Shown here: positions 57,408 through 64,000 of the stretch, piece after piece
Layout: every line of letters starts with the position of its first letter
Numbering within the stretch: the stretch's first letter is position 1
Assembly: GCF_902859945.1 (NCBI RefSeq)
Contig: NZ_CADIKL010000013.1
Coordinates: 1-64,000, forward strand
From: Paraburkholderia caffeinitolerans
Lineage (GTDB): Bacteria; Pseudomonadota; Gammaproteobacteria; Burkholderiales; Burkholderiaceae
DNA length: 64,000 nt
Reading direction: 5' to 3'
The notes under the pieces: model-generated
Told to the model about the DNA's origin: nothing
The model's input: the letters and a program-made list of their open reading frames with translations, nothing else
Database searches by the model: none
Program-made: the position numbers and the translations under genes

Positions 57408-58052
57408 TTAAGCCTCTCCGGATTCGTCCTTGGGCGCGATCCAGCTTTCGATGACCGCGTGCGCCTCGTCGAGCCCCACGCGCTTGAGTGCGGAAAAGAG
57501 TTGCGCACTCAGCTTCCCTTCATAGCCCTGCTTGCTGTACTCCTCGAAGGCCTTGTTCGTCGTGCGCAGCGCGAGGACGCTTTCTTGACGTGTCAATTTG
57601 TCGCATTTCGTCAGAAGCGCGTGGATCGGCTTTCCGGTCGGCGCGAACCACTCGATCATGCGCCGGTCCAGGTCGGTGAGCGGCCGGCGCGCATCCATCA
57701 TCAGCACGAGGCCGGCGAGTTGCGCGCGCGTTTGCAGATAGAGCGAGAGCAGTTGCTCCCAGTGCGCCTTCGCGGCTTCCGGCACTTCGGCGTAGCCGTA
57801 GCCCGGCAAGTCGACCAGATAGCCTGCGGGATCGTCGGCGCGGCCCACGTCGAAATAGTTGATGTGCTGCGTGCGGCCCGGGGTCTTCGACGCGAAGGCG
57901 AGGCGCTTCTGGTTGCACAGCAGGTTGATCGCCGTGGATTTGCCTGCGTTCGAGCGGCCGGCGAACGCGACCTCTGGCCGCGCGGTGGCGGGCAGGTCGC
58001 GCAGATGATTCACCGTCGTGAAGAAACGGGCTTGATGCAGCAGGAAGGCCAT
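57408..58052 (-). CDS. engB: Ribosome biogenesis GTP-binding protein EngB/YsxC (214 aa)
   Basis: Essential GTPase of 50S assembly. P-loop GRSNAGKST, switch [12 protein letters not shown], and NKxD replaced by the family variant TKCDKL. Preceded by [15 protein letters not shown], the signature of this group. The start is ATG 58052; a GTG four codons upstream is possible. Diverges from the cytochrome c4 gene. Confidence 0.96.
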   Translation of the reverse strand: MAFLLHQARFFTTVNHLRDLPATARPEVAFAGRSNAGKSTAINLLCNQKRLAFASKTPGRTQHINYFDVGRADDPAGYLVDLPGYGYAEVPEAAKAHWEQLLSLYLQTRAQLAGLVLMMDARRPLTDLDRRMIEWFAPTGKPIHALLTKCDKLTRQESVLALRTTNKAFEEYSKQGYEGKLSAQLFSALKRVGLDEAHAVIESWIAPKDESGEA

Positions 58053-58168
58053 CGGTAGGACCACATGTGAAGTAGCGAGGCGGGAGGGTCCGCCAGGCCC
58101 GGAGGTGCCGGGAACGATCTGAAGATATCGGGGGGAGGCCCGACTGGCGCCGTGGCGCCTTGCGCGCT

Positions 58169-58178
58169 ATTGTACAAT
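58169..58178. promoter_or_regulatory. Palindromic -10 element for divergent transcription
   Basis: ATTGTACAAT reads the same on both strands and supplies a TACAAT -10 in each direction, between engB (minus) and the cytochrome c4 gene (plus). No clear -35 is seen on either side. Confidence 0.4.
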
Positions 58179-58288
58179 GCGACGGTTTACTGAATACCGG
58201 GAGGGCCATCGCGGGGCTTTCGAGGTAGATCGGTCGCTGTCGTGTATTTGCAGAACCTGATTCCCACAAGACGAAACAAGGTGCGCGA

Positions 58289-58960
58289 ATGAATCGATTG
58301 GGCAAGTCCTTGAAGGTACTCCAATTTGCGATAGGTGCGACGGCAGCAGGTCTCGTAGCAAGCGTTTCGATGATGGCGACGGCAGCCGAGTCTGCTCCCG
58401 CCAAGCCCGATCTAGCCCGGGGGCAGGCTATCGCGGGGCAAGTCTGCGCCGCCTGTCATGGCGCCGATGGCAACAGCAGCGGCGGCGCCTATCCCAAACT
58501 CGCCGGCCAGCACGCCGAGTATCTCGTCAAGCAGCTCAAGGATTTCAAGCCACAGCCCGGTGGCAAGCCCCCTGCGCGTAATAATCCAATTATGGTTGGC
58601 TTCGCCAGCGCGCTTAACGATCAGGATATGATCAACGTCGCGGCCTGGTTCTCGTCGCAGACGCCCAAGCCCGGCGCCGCGCACGATGCGAAGACCGTGC
58701 CGGTCGGCCAGAAGATCTGGCGTGCCGGTATTGCGGACAAGGGCGTGCCCGCCTGCGCGGGGTGCCACGGACCTACGGGGCAGGGCATTCCGGTTCAGTA
58801 CCCACGGCTCTCGGGTCAATGGTCGGAATACATCGTCGCGCAGTTGCAGGCGTTCCAGCAGCGCACGCGCAACAACAACGAGCCGATGCGTGAAATCGCG
58901 CACCGTCTCTCGGACGACGAGATCAAGGCCGTTGCCGACTACGCAGCCGGCCTGCATTGA
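58289..58960 (+). CDS. Di-heme cytochrome c4 (223 aa)
   Basis: Periplasmic electron carrier to terminal oxidases. A signal peptide at about 1-33 ends at ATAAE. Two heme sites follow: CAACH near 53-57 and CAGCH near 156-160, each in a small class I domain with a downstream Met (NPIMVGFA and NEPMREIA). Length is right for c4. A terminator follows 34 bases after the stop. Confidence 0.93.
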   Translation: MNRLGKSLKVLQFAIGATAAGLVASVSMMATAAESAPAKPDLARGQAIAGQVCAACHGADGNSSGGAYPKLAGQHAEYLVKQLKDFKPQPGGKPPARNNPIMVGFASALNDQDMINVAAWFSSQTPKPGAAHDAKTVPVGQKIWRAGIADKGVPACAGCHGPTGQGIPVQYPRLSGQWSEYIVAQLQAFQQRTRNNNEPMREIAHRLSDDEIKAVADYAAGLH

Positions 58961-58994
58961 TCCCGGCCTCGCGGCCGGGCAGTCGAAGAACAAG

Positions 58995-59042
58995 AAAAGG
59001 GTGTGGGCGCCGCATGGATGCGGCGGTCCCGCACCCTTTTTT
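58995..59042 (+). terminator. Intrinsic terminator after cytochrome c4
   Basis: Long stem AAAAGGGTGTGGG paired with CCCGCACCCTTTT, with an inner CCGCAT/ATGCGG hairpin, followed by T residues. Confidence 0.92.
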
Positions 59043-59064
59043 GCTGTAATGCGCTGACGAAAAG

Positions 59065-59100
59065 CGCAATGAGAAGTGCCATGAGAAGCGCAATGAGAAG
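59065..59100 (+). repeat. Three 12-base tandem repeats before resB
   Basis: CGCAATGAGAAG, TGCCATGAGAAG and CGCAATGAGAAG in direct succession, ending 10 bases before the resB ATG. Each unit contains ATGAGAAG. The third unit plus CGGAG probably forms the ribosome binding region. Confidence 0.75.
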
Positions 59101-59110
59101 CGGAGTTTGA

Positions 59111-61315
59111 ATGAGCGTCACCACGCAGGGTCTGCAATTGAATATCCGCCAGAGAGCGGTCAGAAGCACCATCGAGCTGCTCAGTTCGATGCGCTTTGCC
59201 ATCGCGCTGCTCGTGGTGCTTTCCATTGCGAGCATCATCGGCACGGTGCTCACGCAGGACGACCCGTACCCCAACTACGTCAACCAGTTCGGCCCGTTCT
59301 GGGCCGACATCTTCCGCGCGCTGAGTCTTTACACGGTGTATAGCGCGTGGTGGTTCATGACCATCCTCGGCTTTCTCGTGGTGTCGATCTCGCTGTGCGT
59401 GATCCGCAACGCGCCGAAGATGATCGCGGACGCGAAGAGCTGGAAGGACAAGGTCCGCGAAGGCAGCTTGCGCGCGTTCCATCACAAGGGCGAGTTCGTG
59501 CTCGAGGGCGGCTCGCGCGCGCAGACCACCGCGACGCTCGGCAAGCTCGCGCAGCGTCTCGGCTACAAGTTTGTCACGCGCGAAACCGAGGGCGCGACGC
59601 TCATCGCTGCCAAGCGCGGCGCGCTTGCGAAGATCGGCTATATCTTCGCGCACGTGGCCATCGTGGTGATCTGTATCGGCGGCCTGCTCGACAGCAATCT
59701 GCCGATCAAATTCCAGATGTGGCTCTTCAACAAGACGCCCGTCCAGAGCAACGCCGTCATCAACGACATTCCACCCGAGCATCGGCTTTCCACCGCGAAT
59801 CCGACATTCCGCGGCTACGCGTGGGTGCCCGAGGGGCAGTACGTTTCCACGGCCATCCTGAACCAGCCTAACGGCTCGCTGATCCAGGATCTGCCGTTCT
59901 CGATCCAGCTCAACAAGTTCATCGTCGATTACTACTCGACTGGCATGCCCAAGCTCTTCGCGAGCGACATCGTCGTGATCGATCACAAGACGGGCAAGCG
60001 CATTCCGGCGCGCATCGAGGTGAACGAGCCGTTCGAGTATGACGGCGTGTCGATCTACCAGTCGAGCTTCCAGGACGGCGGCTCGCAGATGCACATGACC
60101 GCTTGGCCCATGGCCGGCGCGAGCGCGAAGAGCTTCCCGCTCGACGGCACCATCGGCAATTCGGAGAAGCTCGCGCTGCCGGCGGGCCAGAGCGTGCCGG
60201 GCGTGGATGGCCAGACCATCGAGTTCGCCGATTTCCGCGCGATCAACGTCGAGAACATTTCGAACGGCAGCGGCCAGACCGACGCGCGCGGCGTCGCGCA
60301 TCAGACCCTCAAGGAAGCGTTCGACGAGCGCCTGGGCTCTGGCGCGAAGAGCGCGAAGCCGCTCGATCTGCATAACGTTGGCCCCTCGGTGCAGTACAAG
60401 GTGCGCGACAAGGACGGCCAGGCGCGCGAGTACAACAACTACATGCTGCCCGTCGACGTGAACGGCGCGCGCATATTCCTCGCGGGCATGCGCGAGAACC
60501 CCGACGAGCCGTTCCGTTACCTGCGCATTCCGGCCGACAGCGGCGGCACGATGAAGGAGTGGATGCTGCTGCGCGCCGCGTTCGAGGATCCGGCGCTGCG
60601 CGAGCAGGCCGCGCAGCGCTTCGCTGCGCGATCGGTCCCCGATGCGAACCGTGAGTTGCAGCAGCATCTGCAAGAAAGCGCGTCGCGTGTCCTGACCCTT
60701 TTTGCGGGCGCGGACGCTTCGGCGCAGGGCACATCCCAGGCGCAAAAGGGCGGCTTCCAGGCCGTGGCAATCTTCATCGACAAATCCGTGCCCAAGGACC
60801 AGCAGGAAAAGGCCGCAGGACTCCTGCTGCGCATGCTCGAAGGCGCGACGTGGGACCTTTGGCAGCTCGCGCGCACGCAGGCGGGCGAGCCCGTGCTCAA
60901 GCCCGACGCGCAATCGGCGCGCTTCGTCCAGGACTCGATCAATGCGGTTTCGGACAGTTTCCTGTATGGATCGCCTGTCTATCTACAGCTCGATTCATTC
61001 AAGCAGGTGCAAGCTTCGGTATTTCAGGTGACGCGCGCGCCGGGCAAGAAAGTCGTGTATCTTGGCAGCCTGTTGCTCGTAATCGGCATCTTCTCGATGT
61101 TCTACGTGCGCGAGCGACGTCTGTGGTTCTGGCTGAAGGACCGGAGTGAGGCCAACGGCGGGGGCGTCGACGTCATCATGGCGATGTCGACCGCGCGCCG
61201 CACCCTCGACTTCGAGAAAGAGTTTGCCCGTACCCGCGAAGCCGTCTCCCGAGCCTTGGGTGTGAAACCCGGGGCCACCGGAGCAGGCAGCGGCGGGACG
61301 GACCGTACCCCTTGA
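59111..61315 (+). CDS. resB: Cytochrome c biogenesis protein ResB/CcsB-like (734 aa)
   Basis: One half of the system II cytochrome c synthase, which attaches heme to apocytochromes in the periplasm. Three N-terminal helices lie near 27-48, 80-100 and 168-190 (IAHVAIVVICIGGLLDSNLP region). A large periplasmic domain follows, with a last helix near 655-675 and a short cytoplasmic tail. The typical SSMRFAIALLVVLSIASIIGT start is present. It pairs with ccsA, 63 bases downstream. Confidence 0.95.
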   Translation: MSVTTQGLQLNIRQRAVRSTIELLSSMRFAIALLVVLSIASIIGTVLTQDDPYPNYVNQFGPFWADIFRALSLYTVYSAWWFMTILGFLVVSISLCVIRNAPKMIADAKSWKDKVREGSLRAFHHKGEFVLEGGSRAQTTATLGKLAQRLGYKFVTRETEGATLIAAKRGALAKIGYIFAHVAIVVICIGGLLDSNLPIKFQMWLFNKTPVQSNAVINDIPPEHRLSTANPTFRGYAWVPEGQYVSTAILNQPNGSLIQDLPFSIQLNKFIVDYYSTGMPKLFASDIVVIDHKTGKRIPARIEVNEPFEYDGVSIYQSSFQDGGSQMHMTAWPMAGASAKSFPLDGTIGNSEKLALPAGQSVPGVDGQTIEFADFRAINVENISNGSGQTDARGVAHQTLKEAFDERLGSGAKSAKPLDLHNVGPSVQYKVRDKDGQAREYNNYMLPVDVNGARIFLAGMRENPDEPFRYLRIPADSGGTMKEWMLLRAAFEDPALREQAAQRFAARSVPDANRELQQHLQESASRVLTLFAGADASAQGTSQAQKGGFQAVAIFIDKSVPKDQQEKAAGLLLRMLEGATWDLWQLARTQAGEPVLKPDAQSARFVQDSINAVSDSFLYGSPVYLQLDSFKQVQASVFQVTRAPGKKVVYLGSLLLVIGIFSMFYVRERRLWFWLKDRSEANGGGVDVIMAMSTARRTLDFEKEFARTREAVSRALGVKPGATGAGSGGTDRTP

Positions 61316-61378
61316 TCCACGCGCCATTCATGTGATTGACGCGATCCACGGAAACTCACGATCGACACCGGTAAGCCC

Positions 61379-62614
61379 ATGGACCTGACTCAAGTAACTT
61401 CTTCCGCGCAAACCCGCCGCGCCGACCGCGCGGCAACGGCCGCGTCGCACGATGCGGCGTTTGCGCACGATCCCCACGCGGACGCGTTCTTTGACGAACG
61501 CCCCTTCCTGCGCCGTCTCACGGCGCTCGACTGGCTGTTCGCGCTGGCGCTGGTGTTGGGCGCGGGCTTCGCGCTCTCGCGCTACCACGCGCACATGAAC
61601 TATTACGACAAGCTGGTGCTCTGCGGCACGGTGCCGGCGCTCGTCGTGCTGGGCTGGCGCTGGAAGCCGGCGCGTCTGTTGATGGCGGGCATTGCCGTGC
61701 TGTCGGTTGGCGCGATCCAGATTTATCAGGGCGACCTCGCGCGCGCCGACCAGGCGTTCTTCCTCAAGTACTTCCTCTCGAGCCAGTCGGCCATTCTGTG
61801 GATGAGCGCGCTGTTCGTGCTGGCGACGTTCTTCTATTGGGTCGGTCTGCTCTCGCGCTCGCCTACGGGTGGCGCGATCGGCACGAGGCTCACGTGGGCG
61901 GCGGTGCTGATCGGCTTCGTCGGCCTGATGGTGCGCTGGTACGAGTCGTATCTGATCGGCGCCGACGTCGGCCATATTCCCATCTCGAACCTCTACGAAG
62001 TGTTCGTGCTGTTCAGCCTCATCACGGCGCTGTTCTATCTGTATTACGAAAAGCACTACAACACGCGCGCGCTCGGCGCGTTCGTGCTGCTCGTGATCAG
62101 CGCGGCCGTGGGCTTCCTGATGTGGTACTCGATCTCGCGCGACGCGCAGCAGATCCAGCCGCTCGTGCCCGCGCTGCAAAGCTGGTGGATGAAGATCCAC
62201 GTGCCGGCGAACTTCATCGGCTACGGCAGCTTTGCGCTTTCGGCGATGGTGGGTGTCGCCTACATCATGAAGGAGCGCGGCGTGCTGGCGGACCGCCTGC
62301 CCGCGCTCGACGTGCTCGACGACGTCATGTACAAGTCGATCGCCGTCGGTTTTGCGTTCTTCACCATTGCGACCATTCTCGGCGCGCTGTGGGCGGCGCA
62401 GGCGTGGGGCGGCTACTGGAGTTGGGACCCGAAGGAAACCTGGGCGCTGATCGTGTGGCTCAACTACGCGGCGTGGCTCCACATGCGCCTCATGAAGGGC
62501 TTGCGCGGCGGCGTGGCCGCCTGGTGGGCGCTCACGGGCTTGCTCGTCACGACTTTCGCGTTCCTGGGTGTGAACATGTTCCTCTCGGGCCTGCACAGCT
62601 ACGGCAAGCTGTAA
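61379..62614 (+). CDS. ccsA: Cytochrome c biogenesis protein CcsA/ResC (411 aa)
   Basis: Partner of ResB; heme-handling membrane protein. The heme-binding WGGYWSWDPKETWALIVW motif is intact, with conserved His residues in helices on either side (KIHVPANFIGYGSF and AAWLHMRLMKG). About eight helices after a hydrophilic N-terminus of about 50 residues. Some authors call this gene ccsB. A terminator follows. Confidence 0.95.
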   Translation: MDLTQVTSSAQTRRADRAATAASHDAAFAHDPHADAFFDERPFLRRLTALDWLFALALVLGAGFALSRYHAHMNYYDKLVLCGTVPALVVLGWRWKPARLLMAGIAVLSVGAIQIYQGDLARADQAFFLKYFLSSQSAILWMSALFVLATFFYWVGLLSRSPTGGAIGTRLTWAAVLIGFVGLMVRWYESYLIGADVGHIPISNLYEVFVLFSLITALFYLYYEKHYNTRALGAFVLLVISAAVGFLMWYSISRDAQQIQPLVPALQSWWMKIHVPANFIGYGSFALSAMVGVAYIMKERGVLADRLPALDVLDDVMYKSIAVGFAFFTIATILGALWAAQAWGGYWSWDPKETWALIVWLNYAAWLHMRLMKGLRGGVAAWWALTGLLVTTFAFLGVNMFLSGLHSYGKL

Positions 62615-62674
62615 TGCGCGGTAACGCGTGGTACTGGCGGACGGTGTAACCGCCGCCGCCCGCCCAGCGAACTA

Positions 62675-62708
62675 ACCGTCGGATGCCTTGCGCTCCGACG
62701 GTTTTTTA
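62675..62708 (+). terminator. Intrinsic terminator after ccsA
   Basis: Nine-base stem ACCGTCGGA/TCCGACGGT with a 10-base loop, then TTTTTTATTT. Confidence 0.9.
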
Positions 62709-62842
62709 TTTGCGGGGCGGAAGAATTGCGGATCGCGTACGTTTGCCCGTTAGTGGAGGGCCCAGAACGGCGCGCGGGCAAGGTGGGTTTGCGGCGGGGT
62801 CAAGACGGGGCCGAGGTGGGCCGATTCGACAGGAGCAACATC

Positions 62843-63844
62843 ATGTGGATCAAGCGCAGCAGCAGGATCATCCTCAATGGCGACGACATCGCCGCGAGCG
62901 AGATCACGCCGCAAAAAGTGTATGAGCAGCGCCGCCGTTTGCTGCAGGCGGCCGGGGCGGCCGCGCTTGGCGGTGTGGCGGGCCTGTTCGGCGTGCGCGA
63001 CGCGTTCGCGGAATACGCGCCGCCCGATGCGAAGGCCCTCAAGCTCGCCGCGAAGACCAACACGAAGTTCGTCGCGCTCGACAAGGTCACGCCCTACAAG
63101 GACATCACGACCTATAACAACTTCTACGAATTCGGCACCGACAAGGGCGACCCCGCCGAGAACGCGCATACGCTGCGGCCACGTCCATGGAAGGTGAGCG
63201 TGGAGGGCGAGGTGAAGAACGCGAAGGTCTACGACATCGATGAGATTCTCAAGCTCGCGCCGCTCGAGGAGCGCGTGTACCGGCACCGCTGCGTGGAGGG
63301 CTGGTCGATCGTTGTTCCGTGGATTGGCGTGTCGCTTTCCGAGTTGATTCGCCGCGCGGAGCCTACCGGCAATGCGAAATACGTGCAGTTCATCACGCTT
63401 GCCGACCGCTCGCAAATGCCCGGTCTCGCCGATCCGATCCTCGATTGGCCGTACTCCGAAGGATTGCGCATGGACGAGGCGATGAACCCGCTCACGCTGC
63501 TCACCGTGGGGCTCTACGGCCAGGTGCTGCCGAACCAGAACGGTGCGCCGGTGCGCGTGGTGTTGCCGTGGAAGTACGGCTTCAAGAGCGCGAAGTCGCT
63601 CGTGAAGATCCGCTTCGTGGAAAAGCAGCCGCCCACGAGCTGGAACACCTACGCGGCCAACGAATACGGCTTCTATTCGAACGTCAATCCGAACGTGGAT
63701 CACCCGCGCTGGAGCCAGGCGACGGAGCGGCGCATCGGCGAGGACGGCTTTTTCGCGCCCAAGCGCAAGACGCTCATGTTCAACGGGTACGGCGATCTGG
63801 TGGCGTCGATGTATCAGGGCATGGATCTGCGCAAGAACTTCTGA
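62843..63844 (+). CDS. msrP: Protein-methionine-sulfoxide reductase catalytic subunit MsrP (333 aa)
   Basis: Molybdenum enzyme (formerly YedY) that repairs oxidised Met in periplasmic proteins. A twin-arginine signal is visible at about 30-55 ([15 protein letters not shown]). The molybdenum-binding Cys is in [16 protein letters not shown]. The C-terminal [21 protein letters not shown] end is typical. I chose ATG 62843 because AGGAG lies 7 bases upstream; the open frame runs 39 codons further up without similarity. Confidence 0.95.
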   Translation: MWIKRSSRIILNGDDIAASEITPQKVYEQRRRLLQAAGAAALGGVAGLFGVRDAFAEYAPPDAKALKLAAKTNTKFVALDKVTPYKDITTYNNFYEFGTDKGDPAENAHTLRPRPWKVSVEGEVKNAKVYDIDEILKLAPLEERVYRHRCVEGWSIVVPWIGVSLSELIRRAEPTGNAKYVQFITLADRSQMPGLADPILDWPYSEGLRMDEAMNPLTLLTVGLYGQVLPNQNGAPVRVVLPWKYGFKSAKSLVKIRFVEKQPPTSWNTYAANEYGFYSNVNPNVDHPRWSQATERRIGEDGFFAPKRKTLMFNGYGDLVASMYQGMDLRKNF

Positions 63845-63901
63845 GCTTTGCACGGGATCGCTGTAGGTGCTGAAGCACCCACTCCGATCGACAGTCGCCA
63901 G

Positions 63902-64000
63902 ATGGCAATGGAGCAATCGATGGAATCGACGACCGTTTCTCCGCGCGCGGGCGTGGGCGCGGCGGCCACACGCGCAGCGCGGGCGTTGCCCGCAGCCAAC
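63902..64000 (+). CDS. Start of a gene cut by the window edge, probably msrQ
   Basis: An open frame begins at ATG 63902, with further ATGs at 63908 and 63920, and runs to the window end (33 codons, Ala-rich and basic). It follows msrP after 57 bases. MsrQ, the heme membrane partner of MsrP, is expected here in this family, but no membrane helix is reached, so the call rests on context. Confidence 0.45.
   Translation, partial: MAMEQSMESTTVSPRAGVGAAATRAARALPAAN

Overview
The window is chromosomal DNA of a beta-proteobacterium of the family Burkholderiaceae, most likely Burkholderia, Paraburkholderia or Caballeronia. This follows from the high-GC codon use, the order 5S rRNA - tRNA-Tyr/Gly/Thr - tuf - tRNA-Trp - secE - nusG - rplKAJL - rpoBC, a second tuf after fusA, the full S10/spc/alpha ribosomal superoperon, and the downstream set cutA - dsbD - hemB - engB - cytochrome c4 - resB - ccsA - msrP. 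The assignment is by recognition only; no database search was run.

Layout: 1-571 holds the 3' part of a 5S rRNA gene, its terminator, a strong sigma-70 promoter and three tRNA genes that lead into tuf copy 1 (682-1872). tRNA-Trp, secE and nusG follow and end in an intrinsic terminator. 3185-14326 is the rplKAJL-rpoBC operon. 14578-14853 is a small membrane protein with its own terminator. 14902-31710 is an accessory island lying between rpoC and recQ. 31855-33702 is recQ. 34005-38554 is the str operon (rpsL, rpsG, fusA, tuf copy 2). 38698-53409 is the S10, spc and alpha operons from rpsJ to rplQ. 53667-64000 is a redox and cytochrome c maturation neighbourhood (cutA, dsbD, hemB, engB, cytochrome c4, resB, ccsA, msrP and the probable start of msrQ).

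The unusual part is the island. On one strand, with short gaps and overlaps, it encodes a nearly complete dissociated fatty-acid or polyketide type assembly line: AcpS, a ketoreductase, a hotdog dehydratase, an acyl carrier protein, a ketosynthase fused to an inactive ketosynthase (like a KS alpha / chain length factor pair in one chain), a further ketosynthase lacking the second active-site His, a fourth strongly degenerate ketosynthase-like protein, a FabL-like reductase and a malonyl transferase. Mixed in are a GcvT-family folate-type protein and an envelope set: a LolD-like ATPase, an FtsX/LolC-type permease, an exported helical-repeat protein, a LolA-like periplasmic protein, a candidate outer-membrane barrel and a polytopic membrane protein. 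The parts resemble aryl polyene clusters in logic (KS/CLF, DH, KR, ACP, LolA-like carrier), but an ABC system stands where an MMPL exporter would be expected, and I see no ammonia-lyase, thioesterase or acyl-CoA ligase. I infer a cell-envelope or exported acyl lipid product; its structure cannot be read from the sequence.

The housekeeping part has its own regulatory structures: two tuf genes that differ only in the first eight codons, hairpins between several ribosomal genes, an inverted repeat spanning the promoter-like element before rplN, and an orphan terminator on the strand opposite engB and hemB.
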